Source: Excoecaria cochinchinensis (lineage: Eukaryota; Streptophyta; Magnoliopsida; Malpighiales; Euphorbiaceae). Taken from it: a stretch of 64,000 nucleotides of DNA. Each line of letters starts with the position of its first letter. Within the stretch, counting starts at the first letter, position 1. Positions 45,601-55,591 of this stretch are shown in pieces. Below the pieces are notes generated by a model. That model did not search any database. It was not told where the DNA came from and saw only the letters and a program-made list of their open reading frames with translations. Made by a program: the position numbers and the translations under genes. The stretch spans positions 3,023,001 through 3,087,000 of the forward strand of contig CANTUQ010000035.1 in NCBI GenBank assembly GCA_947683425.1. The letters run 5' to 3'.

Positions 45601-46282
45601 AATATTTCTGACTAGCAAAATGAATTTTTGGTAACGTATGAGGTATAACTATTAATATGGTTAATTAAATGAATTAGGTAAACAATTAGTAAGTATAATG
45701 TTATTGTGATTTAAAAAGGTAATAAAGTTATTTCTAGTTATGGTATATAAATGAGTGTGTTTACGAAATTGTTTAGGTTTTCGTATGAGAATAAGAATAT
45801 GAATTTATGATAGGTTTAACCGACGTACGTTATGTTTATGTATATATATATATATATATTGATTTGCATGTGTTTGCCTCGGCAACCACAGTGAGTGGCT
45901 GCCCATTATTTGTTTCGCCCGACTAAGCGTTATTGCTTAGCATGCTTGTTTGTCCGTGCAGGTTAGGAGATCAGAGTAGCACAACGGTCCGCTGAGTTTT
46001 GGCTAACGAGTCGCTAGATTTTCATAGGAAGTGTTTTTGATTTCGGCATGTAATTAAATTTCATTTATTTAGCATTTGTAATGAGATGTAATAATCTTTA
46101 GTGCGAATGATGGTGTGTGTGAGATAAGTTTAGGATGTGTATGTGGTTGAGGTTCTAGATGTTAGAAATTTTATTATTTTGTCTTCTGTTTTGCTAAGTA
46201 AGTGTCTCGTCCGGTAGCACCATTTGCTCACTGTAGTTCTCTATCCTTCGTTATGCTACGTGTGGGAGTTGGGGGTATTACA
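42670..46282 (+). repeat. Family E, LTR 2
   Basis: 3613 bp, TGTAACAACCCG...GGTATTACA with intact TG/CA ends. TATA at 43003-43010. The palindrome array at 43855-43925 has fewer units than LTR 3. Overall very similar to LTR 1 with scattered substitutions. Confidence 0.88.
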
Positions 46283-47479
46283 ATTAGAGGCATCAGAGCT
46301 CCGGTTTAGTCGGTTCTGGTTAACTAGGTGTTTTAAAGTGTGTCTGTATAGTTTAGCATTGGCCAAAGCAGATGACCTTGTCCTTTACATATGTTTTTGG
46401 AAGGGAAACCTTCCGATTTGATAAAGTGTTTAGTTAAGTGTTGGCTCGGTAGGTCACGATCTACTTGCCTTGAATTGTTATGAGTGTGTACGATTTAGAA
46501 TGTGTTTGTTAGATGAGTTATCAGAGTTCTGTTAAGATGTTGTTTGATAATAGGTGGCTTAAGGAGAAGGTTTCATGGAAGATCTTTAAGTGCATTAATA
46601 TGTGGTTATCCTATGGGAATAAATATTTTGGTGTTTTGGAAATAAAGAGTGTTTGGATTTTTGTAAGACTATAGTGATGCTCTGTATGCCCGTCAGCTTT
46701 CTCCAGAAAATTATTTGAATATAATCATGTTGAACCATGGGGATGGGGAAAAGTGCATTATTATAGCATCGATTTCATTTCTGCATCATCTTGCATACAT
46801 GAACCATCACATCCTCATTGCATTATCATCTTTTGGTCACACAAGAGAAGCATTTGTGTACGCATTTTCGATGGAAAAAAAGATGACAGGGTGTACATTG
46901 TGTATTTGATATTAAGATTAGGTGTGATTTAGGAGCATAGCAATTGTTAAGGAGAATGTATTATGTTTATAGTCAGAAATAAGTAGAAGGAATATTTTGC
47001 AATCTTGCATGAACGAATGTGTAAAGATTTTGGGGTAAGATACAAGTATTGTTAGTAAGGAAAAATAGCATGTGTGCTGGATGTTTTTGAAATATTGAGG
47101 AATTGTGTAGCAAAATGTTGTAAGTTAAATGATTTATCTATGAAGTGTATGTGCTTTGGTTTTCAATTAGTGGTTAAAGTAATGATTGTTTTGATGGAGA
47201 TGATTGAGTTGAATGTAAGATAATAAGAAGAGAAGTATGAGATTTATTTAAATTAATTTTAAGAGTTTGGGTTTAGTTATGGACAAGAGAAAGTTATGAT
47301 TTGTGTAGTCTTTTCGATGTTAAAGAAGTGGTTTGAGAGTATGGTGATGAGAATAAGTAAAAGCAAGTGAGTATGTGAAAAGTGAAGTGTATGAGAATGT
47401 TAGTGAATTGGAGTATAGCGTTCGGATTTTTCAGATGTAATTGAATTCTGAGGACGAAATTCTTTTAGGAGGGAAGAAT
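46283..47479 (+). other. Family E internal region 2, non-coding
   Basis: 1197 bp, the same length as internal 1. Its primer site is decayed (AGGCATCAGAGC at 46288-46299). A polypurine tract GGAGGGAAGAA precedes LTR 3. No coding content recognised. Confidence 0.75.
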
Positions 47480-48656
47480 TGTAACAACCCGAAATGTACC
47501 CTAGAAGGATTTGAGCATATTAAGGATTAGTGGTGACTAAAGTTATGCAAGTTGAAGTGTTTGGTATGCTAACTGGATAATTTAAGAATTAATGTAAAAG
47601 TTTCGGCAAGTGCGACCAATGGTAAAATTGTGAAGTATGTAATGAAAGAATAAAATTTATTAAGTGGGCTAATGTGATGGATTAATAAGTTATGAGTGTC
47701 AATATATGAGGTTGTGGGAGTTGGCGGATTGAAAAGAGAATTTGACATAAATATCTAAATTTGACTAATGGAAATGTGACAAGTGACAAGGGGATAGGAG
47801 GAGTATAAAAGAGGAGATTGAAGGAGAGAGAAGGCAGAAAATCTGCCCTCTCCCTTTCCCGTTCTGTCATTCTTTCTTTCTTCTTCTTCCTCTTCTTCTT
47901 TTCCTTCTTGTTTCAATGCCTTGTGTTTCCCCTATGATCTAAACTCAAAACTCAAGATTGGTGATGAAATTGATTAACTCAAGTGATTTAAGTGAAGATT
48001 TTGTTAGGAAAGGTGATTTAAGTTTTGGATTCCTTCTATCTATTTTGATTAGCTTAAATCTTAGATTTATGTTTTGTATATGTTTGTGTGTTTTGGATGA
48101 GGATTCTTGGATGAGAAAGATCTTGAATGATTTTGAAAGCAAGAAAGATCATCTAAGAAGCTAAGGGGAGCAAAGGAGTTGAGCTATGGGAATTTAGGTT
48201 TTTGTATAGTACTTGATTGCTTTGATTTTAGTTGATTTTTTGGAAATTTTGGGGTTAAAGTTGGTTAGATATGTATGAAAAGTTATGGGTCTTGAATAAT
48301 TTAGGTTAAGATACTTTGAATGTGAATTATTGAATTAAAGTGTGTGTTTGATTAAAAATTTGAAGTTATTTTTGCTGGTTGTCAATTTAGAGATTTTGAT
48401 TATGTTAATTGCATGATTTAATTGTGATAATTGGTGTAAAGGTTGGGTTTTATGTTGTTTGTGATGATTTTGGGTGTTTAATATGAGTTGTGATGAGTTT
48501 TTGTTTGATTAGAAGGTCTGGGTACGTTTTTGAGAGAAGAAAATTTTCTGTAGACCTAGAAAATGCGACTCTGTCGCGTGCACAATGCCTATCGCGATCG
48601 CGACAGAGTTGAGTGGCTCCAGCATCATGCGGGCAGCCAAGTACTTAGAGGGGGAT

Positions 48657-48785
48657 TGCACGAGTTGTACAAGCTAGCACGAGTCGTGCAAGAAAGCACG
48701 AGACGTGCAAGCTAGCACGAGTCGTTCAAGCTAGCACGAGTCGTGCTAGAGAGCACGAGTCGTGCAAGCTAGCACGAGTCGTGCT
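48657..48785. repeat. GCACGAGTCGTGC palindrome array, LTR 3
   Basis: About seven 19-bp units in which GCACGA and TCGTGC arms flank one central base, joined by AAGCTA (itself making GCTAGC with the next unit). A separate perfect 16-bp palindrome, TGTCGCGATCGCGACA, lies at 48902-48917. Confidence 0.8.
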
Positions 48786-49203
48786 CTCGCCCCTTTACCT
48801 GTTTTCACTCTATTCCTTTGTCATGCTTCGTTATGCTTTTATGTGTGGCTTAACGAGTTGTGACAGTGAGCACGACTCGTGATAGCCTCCTGGGCCTCGT
48901 CTGTCGCGATCGCGACACCCATCGCTAGCGCGACAAACCTCTTTGCCTAATATGTTTTTGAAACTTCTCTTCTTTGCATTGTTTCTCACTTGCATTATGC
49001 ATCGTTGACTTAAAGTATGAATTATTAAAGTGTTTCTATTTAGGGTAATAATTGAAATATGAGTTTTTATTTGCCATTATTATTGTATAAATATATATGT
49101 GTAAGGAAAGGCGAACTTATTTGTCAAGTCTAACGAGTGCATCCAATAATATAGTTATGTTTAATATGTTTATATGAATGTCTTATTCATGAAATAATAC
49201 ATG

Positions 49204-49208
49204 ATTAG
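49204..49208. repeat. Target-site duplication of element C, left copy (ATTAG)
   Basis: ATTAG precedes the left LTR and is repeated at 63614-63618; the undisturbed LTRs 1 and 2 have a single ATTAGTCTTGAA at this place. Confidence 0.92.
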
Positions 49209-51821
49209 TGTGACGCGCGCCGGATCCCCGCGGCCGCCCGCTCGACCGCCCGCACGTGGGCGATCGGGGCAATTGTGGGTCCGTCAACAGCTTGCGATAA
49301 ATCGCAAGTGCGTCTATGTTGAGCAACAAGGAGGTTTCATGGAGTCGCCACCCAATAGAACATTGGGAAAGTTTCTCTCGCCTCGGAGAGCCTAAGACTT
49401 GCGCATTTTATCCATATTGAGCCATGGGGCCTAGGATTAACGCTAAAGCCTCGTGACACAAGAAGTATCTTGGAGGATAACCTCTAACCTCTTGAGCCCA
49501 AAGACCAGAGCTGGTTCGGGACTTCTCATTTATTTATACCTTGATTAATATCATAATTAAGTTTTGGATTCATTGTTTCATCAACTTTCCACACAATGCA
49601 ATTTTAATTTAAAGGCGCAATCATTCATATCAAAAGCGGTAAATGTAAGCAAAATCCAAAATAAAGCATTCAAAATAAATTACAATAACACTAGGAGCGG
49701 AATACAACTCCCATTTATAAAAATGAAATACATGCATAAAACGGGTTATTCATTAATAGTGAGAACATTGGTCCTCGCATGCATATTTATTATGAAACAA
49801 TTTTGATGTGATGATTTATTTGGGTATGAAAAACTAGGACATTGGTCCCATTTTTTATTTAGAAAAAAAAATGTCAAGTTAATTAATAAAAATGTTTTTG
49901 TGATTTTCTTTTTAGCGAGCCTAAATAAATAATTTTACAAGAAAATTATATGGCAAAATTAAATAAAATCTTACAAATAAAGAAAATGAATAAACCAAAC
50001 GAGCCTTTTTTGGACCTCCCCGATGTGCTCGCAAAAACGCCCAAGCGGAAAAAAATTAGTTTAGACATAACAACAAAGTACAAAAAAAATAATGTTAGTG
50101 ATTAAATCAATTAAATCAATTAAACATACAAAATAATGAATAAAAATAAAATAAGGTGATAAAAAAATAATAATGGAATCAAAAATATTAACAAACCAAA
50201 ATAAAATGAGAAACATGGATTATATATAATAAATGATTAAATGATGTGATGAAAATAAAATAAAACATGTTAATTAATTAGTATATGAAAATATACACAT
50301 TATGAAAATAATGATGATATGTGAAAAATAATGAATGAATAAATAAACAAATGACAATAAAATCATGTAACAATGATAAAATTAGTAAACAAAGGAATGA
50401 TGAAAATAATAATGATATATAACAAGGTTAATTGATGTGTTCATAGTTAATACAAACTATTTACATGGCAAAAAGATTAATTTAAATTAATTAATTATTT
50501 GCATGTTAAAAATAATGAGGAATCAAAATAAATTATTTACATGTTAGGAATTAAAAAGACAATATTCACATGAATAAAAATCAAATCATATATATAAACA
50601 ATTAAATGGAACAAATATAAGATGAATACAACAAATGAATAGATGAAAACAATAAATAAATCAATAAAAACAATAAAATATATATGAATAAATAAAATAA
50701 AATAAAATAAAAATAGGAATGGAGCCAAGAATATTTACCCTCAGAGTATTGGATTTGATGAAGGAAAAGTGATGATTTTCCGGAAAATTGCTTGAAAGAA
50801 TAATCAATAAAATTAATTCTCTTTGTTTATGAAGAAAAACAAAGGAATTGATTTGTATGCTTAAGATTAAAAAGAAATTGATGTCAAAATAATGATTAAT
50901 TTCTTGTGTTTATGGAGCAAAAACAAAGAAATTAATTGGAATAATTAACAATTGAAAATTGGCCTTTCAATTTCAATTAAACCTTATTAATTCAAAAAAA
51001 AGAAATCTGAAATTTTGAAGAGAAAAAATAGAAGAAGAATTCTGGAAAATTAGGTCTCAAAAATGTGGAGGCTCCCCTTTTTTTTGATTCATCATAAAGT
51101 ATTTAAAGAATAGAAAATGTTGCCCTAATTTAATTAAGGAAAACAAACCTAATTTTATTCAAATTCCTTTATTTTTGGGGATAAAATCAAGTTTTATTAA
51201 TTAATAATCTATAAAAAATATTTTGGAATTTTATTTGAAGTCAAAAACCCTTAATTTTGGGATAAAAACGGATTTTTGGGTGAAAAAATTGGAAAAAAGG
51301 CTGAAAAAATGGAAAATAGGGTAACAGACCCTATACCGACGGCCAGGGAGCCGTCGCCAGAGGGACGGTGCCCGTCGCTATAGAGCGACGGGCACTCACG
51401 CGGCGAGCAGGCGCGATTCGCGCGCTGGCGCTCGCGCACGAGCGCTCAGCGTGCGCGATGCTGCGCGCGCCTTTAGCGACGCGCAGCATCGGCGACGCTG
51501 AGCGTCGCCTTTGCGTCCGCAATGCGATGGGCGCCTGCGAGCTGGGCGCCAGCGCGCTGCCGCGCCCGACACCCGCGGTCCGAAAAATTTTTTATTTTTT
51601 CTTTTTTTTTTTTAAATTTTAAATTGACTAAAAACACCATAATTTTAAGCCCCCATTTTTCAAAATTAATTGTTTTTCAATATTTTTTCTATTTTTTAAT
51701 TTTTCACTCTAAAATACAAATTTGACGAGAAAACCATCACTTTTAACCTTTTAAGCCTGTGAAGGCAATTATCATCATTGGGTAACTTCGATCTAGGCTG
51801 ACTCAGGACCCGGTGTCTACA
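49209..51821 (-). repeat. Element C, left LTR (3' LTR)
   Basis: 2613 bp, TGTGACGCGCGCC...GTGTCTACA. It shares terminal sequences with A but has a different interior. Inverted ACATTGGT motifs at 49761-49776 and 49836-49849; GC-rich island at 51330-51585. Confidence 0.93.
51330..51585. repeat. GC-rich island in left LTR of element C
   Basis: CG-rich block with many short inverted repeats (for example CCCGTCGCTATAGAGCGACGGG over 51370-51391, and CGCGCGCTGGCGC). It starts about 236 bp from the coding-strand start of the LTR. The right LTR has an additional GGGCGCC-rich duplication of roughly 40 bp. Confidence 0.85.
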
Positions 51822-51847
51822 GTTGCCCCCAGTTTAGGGGAATCTAG
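51822..51847 (-). promoter_or_regulatory. Polypurine tract of element C
   Basis: On the coding strand CCCCTAAACTGGGGGCAAC precedes the 3' LTR, nearly as in element A. Confidence 0.75.
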
Positions 51848-51969
51848 TACACTAGTGTCTAGGTGAGCCTAAACTCAAAGAAGAAAAGGAAAGAGACGCG
51901 TACCTGAGTCGGCCGTCTTTCCTGCTTGATGGAATTGTAATGATAGTTGTTGCTGTCTTTTGGTTGTAG

Positions 51970-52568
51970 CTGGTAATGCTGTGGTCGTGCTAACCTCTTG
52001 TGGGTAGTGCCGCCATCGTGCTAACCGCTGTGAATTTTGGTAGTGCCGTGGTCGTGCCAACCTCTTGTGGGTTGTGCCGCCATCGTGCTAACCGCTGTGC
52101 ATTGGTAGTGCCGTGGTCGTGCCAAACTCTTGTGGGTTGTGCCGCCATCGTGCTAACCGCTGTGAATTGGTAGTGCCGTGGTCGTGCTAACCTCTTGTGG
52201 GTAGTGCCGCCATCGCGCTAACCGCTGTGAATTTTGGTAGTGCCGTGGTCGTGCTAACCTCTTGTGGGTAGTGCCGCCATCGTGCTAACCGCTGTGAATT
52301 TTGGTAGTGCCGTGGTCGTGCTAACCTCTTGTGGGTAGTGCCGCCATCGTGCTAACCGCTGTGAATTTTGGTAGTGCCGTGGTCGTGCTAACCTCTTGTG
52401 GGTAGTGCCGCCATCGTGCTAACCGCTGTGAATTGGTAGTGCCGTGGTCGTGCTAACCTCTTGTGGGTAGTGCCGCCATCGTGCTAACCGCTGTGAATTG
52501 GTAGTGCCGTGGTCGTGCTAACCTCTTGTGGGTAGTGCCGCCATCGTGCTAACCGCTGTGAATTTTGG
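51970..52568. repeat. 65-67-bp dimeric tandem repeat in the 3' region of element C
   Basis: Nine units of about 67 bp (65 where two T are missing). Each unit is two related halves: GGTAGTGCCGTGGTCGTGCT plus AACCTCTTGTG, and GGTAGTGCCGCCATCGTGCT plus AACCGCTGTGAATT. It has no sequence similarity to the element A repeat but the same position, between integrase and the polypurine tract, and the same dimeric design. Confidence 0.93.
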
Positions 52569-53716
52569 AACTGTGCTCCTTTAGATGTTTGGACTGGTGT
52601 CGTCACTCGGCTTTTGTTGGTGTTCCCCGCCGATTTCTCCTGCAAGATTGTATGCATAGGAATATACAAGAAATCACGTGTGCATGATATGGAATGCAAA
52701 TGCTTGCAACAATGTATAGACTGTGCCCTAGGTGGTCCATGGTTCGCTGAGGTTGTAGCCTTCCTGCTCTATAATGCCCCCTGAATCCTGAGGATCGTCG
52801 ACAAGTTTTCTGAAAGAGATGTCCGGTATATATCCTTGCCCCCCTGGTCAATGATCATTTACCCGGGATTCTTTTTCATGTTCTGTATTGTATGCTACTT
52901 GATTGAAAGAAGATCATCTGAAGTAGCGCCGCCTTATCGCTCCAGGCATTGAACGTCATTGTTTTAAAGGTAGTGCGTCCCTTGTGGATTTTCACACTAG
53001 CTTTTCTTTGCGGGAAATGCGTCCCTTATGGGATTTTCACACAACCCTTTGCCTAATTTTTGCCTGGAATGGACCCAACCCAATCCAGCGGCTTTTATTA
53101 TTTTTTTATTTTTTTTTTGTAGGGCAGACTGCCTATTTCCAGGTTTTCACCCTGCCCTTTGGCCTAACTTTTGCTTAGAGAGCCAGTTACGGTTTTCATC
53201 TCTAACGGCCTTCTTTGTTTTGTTTTGTTTTTTTTTTTTTTTTGTTTTGTTTTGTTTTGTTTTTTTTGTTTTTTTTTTTTAAATTATCACCAAAGCTTCT
53301 GTTAAAAGCAAATAGCACATATCCAATGAAGGGACTGAGCAATAATCATTAGATGAACGATTGGTATATTTCTTTTTAAGACAGAACTGAAAGATCAATG
53401 AAAATGTATTCTTTTATTCATTGCAAAATTGTGTACATTTCTATATGATTTCATCATACATGATTTTCATTTGACAAGAATTCAAAAGCATATGACTACA
53501 CCTAATCTCAGAGTGGGTTTTGTCAGCATCAAACTCCTGTTATTAATCGGCCCTCTCGGGTTTTCTCGATTAAATATTTTCTCTTGGCCCTTAATTTTTG
53601 CCCAGGATGCCTTTTTTCGGTTTTCACCCTGACAGGGCGCCCAATTTTAGCAGGGCCGCCTTTTTTTCGGTTTTCGACCCACGGGGCATTTATTCTCTTC
53701 TTTTTATTTTTGGTCT
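52569..53716 (-). other. 3' non-coding region of element C
   Basis: No ORF is supported. The block 52940-53215 is shared with element A (7050-7290), and 53490-53580 is shared with the displaced block of A at 9520-9640. A T-rich, TTTTG-repeated run is at 53215-53280. This is the transcribed 3' UTR of the element. Confidence 0.65.
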
Positions 53717-55591
53717 TTAGCCATGGAACCTTTTAAGTCTATCGACATTGACCGAGTCCTTGAACTCATTCCCATCGCTGTCTGCTAAAATTGCTGCTCC
53801 TTTTGTTAGCAACTTTTTCAAAATGAAAGGTCCTTCCCAGGTTGGTCTGAATTTTCCTCGTATGTCTGGAACTCCCGGCCTCATCATCTTAAAGACCAAA
53901 TCCCCCTCCTTCAACGGGTGCTTTCGTACTTTCTTGCCAAACGACCTAGCCAGCCTCTTTTGATAAACTTGGTTGTGGTAATAGGCTCGTAACCTGTCTT
54001 CATCCAATAGATTTAGCTGTGACAAACGTTGTTGTGCCCATTCTGCTTCAGGAATCTCAGCTTCCATGACTACCCTTAATGATTTCAGCTCAATTTCAAC
54101 CGGCAGGACTGCTTCAGCTCCATATACCAGAGAGAATGGCGTTGCCCCTGTAGAGGTTCTGACTGTTGTTCTATATCCCCAAAGTGCGAAGGGTAACTTT
54201 TCTGCCCAATCCTTGTAGTTCTGAACCATCTTGGCCAAAATTCTCTTCACATTCTTATTTGCCGCTTCAACTGCACCGTTTGCTTGAGGACGATAAGGAG
54301 AAGACTTATGATGTTGGATCCTATATTTCTGGAGCATCTGCTTAGTTTCTGCTAGGAATTGTACCCCATTATCAGACACTATGTGATGAGGGAGGCCATA
54401 TCTGCATATCAAATTCCGCTCAACGAACTTAGCCATATCCCTTGCATCAACCTTCTTGAAAGACTCAGCTTCAACCCACTTAGTGAAGTAGTCAATGGCA
54501 ACTATAATGAATCTATGCCCATTAGAAGCCGTAGGACGGATCTCGCCTATGATGTCTATTCCCCATGCTGCAAATGGCCATGGAGATGTTAAGTTATGTA
54601 ACTCTGAAACTGGCACATGCCTCAAATTCGCATACTGTTGGCATAACTGGCATTGCTTCACAAATTTTGAACAATCTGTATCCATTGTGAGCCAATAAAA
54701 CCCTTGGCGCATGATCTTCTTTGCTAAGGCTAAGCCATTCATGTGAGCTCCACAAACCCCGGCGTGAACCTCTTCCATAAGTCTTTTAGCTTCTTTCTCT
54801 GCCAGACATCTTAACTGGACACCATCAGCTTGCCTTTTATACAAAGTGCCATTAACACTGATAAATTGAGTGGATAACTTCCTGATCATTCTTTGGTCCT
54901 TCTCAGTGGCTTCCTCTGGAAAGACTGATCTCTCTAAATAATTCTGAATGTCATAATACCATGGATTTCCATCAATGGCCTCAATGTCCATCACCTGTTC
55001 AGCTTCAAAGCAAGGTCTTTCCGAACTATAAATCAGCACGGGTTTCATCGCAACTCCTGTTGGGTTATCCCACATAGACACTAATGTTGCTAGAGCATCA
55101 GCTAACTGATTTTCGTCTCTGGGGATGAAGTGGAAAGTGCAAATCTCGAACTGGCTGCTCAACGTTCTCAAGTGCTTTACATAAGGCAACAACCTTTCTT
55201 CCTTGACTGACCACTCCCTTCTGATTTGATGAATTACCAAGGAAGAATCTCCAAATACTTCTGCGGTCTCTGCCCCCAGAGCGAGTAATGCTTCCAATCC
55301 AAAGATGCAAGCTTCATATTCTGCTTCATTATTGGTAGCCTTATACCTCATCTTCTTAGCCAATGGTAGTCTTTCACCATCTGGTGTCGTAAGAATAACT
55401 CCTACGCCTGCTCCCTTATTATTGACTGCTCCATCAAAGAATAATTGCCACCCTTGCACTGCTATGGCCGTGACATCTTCATCTGGGAAGTTGTATTCAA
55501 ACTGATCTCCCTCAATAGGATGCTCGGCTAAGAACTCTGCTACCGCTCTTCCCTTAATGGTTTTCTTGGTTATGTACTCAATATCAAATTC
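53717..55591 (-). CDS. Element C second RNase H and integrase
   Basis: Continues the upstream polyprotein frame after a TAG at 55592-55594. The archaeal-type RNase H has FFDGAVNN, NNEAEYEA, GDSSLVIH and DENQLADALA, giving the acidic set. The integrase has its zinc region (HAGVCGAHMNG, CQLCQQY), Asp in WGIDIIGE, Asp in VSDNGVQF and Glu in NGAVEAANKN, then a YGAEAVLPVEI stretch and a C-terminal domain with GDLVFKMMRPG, GPFILKKLL and VDRLKRFHG before the stop at 53717. The product would cut the RNA of replication hybrids and insert the DNA copy. Without its own start codon it depends on the upstream frame, so expression needs read-through of the TAG or a repaired sister copy. Confidence 0.92.
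   Translation of the reverse strand, partial: EFDIEYITKKTIKGRAVAEFLAEHPIEGDQFEYNFPDEDVTAIAVQGWQLFFDGAVNNKGAGVGVILTTPDGERLPLAKKMRYKATNNEAEYEACIFGLEALLALGAETAEVFGDSSLVIHQIRREWSVKEERLLPYVKHLRTLSSQFEICTFHFIPRDENQLADALATLVSMWDNPTGVAMKPVLIYSSERPCFEAEQVMDIEAIDGNPWYYDIQNYLERSVFPEEATEKDQRMIRKLSTQFISVNGTLYKRQADGVQLRCLAEKEAKRLMEEVHAGVCGAHMNGLALAKKIMRQGFYWLTMDTDCSKFVKQCQLCQQYANLRHVPVSELHNLTSPWPFAAWGIDIIGEIRPTASNGHRFIIVAIDYFTKWVEAESFKKVDARDMAKFVERNLICRYGLPHHIVSDNGVQFLAETKQMLQKYRIQHHKSSPYRPQANGAVEAANKNVKRILAKMVQNYKDWAEKLPFALWGYRTTVRTSTGATPFSLVYGAEAVLPVEIELKSLRVVMEAEIPEAEWAQQRLSQLNLLDEDRLRAYYHNQVYQKRLARSFGKKVRKHPLKEGDLVFKMMRPGVPDIRGKFRPTWEGPFILKKLLTKGAAILADSDGNEFKDSVNVDRLKRFHG

Larger units (their letters stand above)
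47480..49208 (+). repeat. Family E, LTR 3, left part
   Basis: Starts TGTAACAACCCG and follows LTR 1 and LTR 2 until cut by element C at 49209; it resumes at 63619. TATA at 47804-47811. It carries the longest palindrome array of the three LTRs. Confidence 0.88.
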
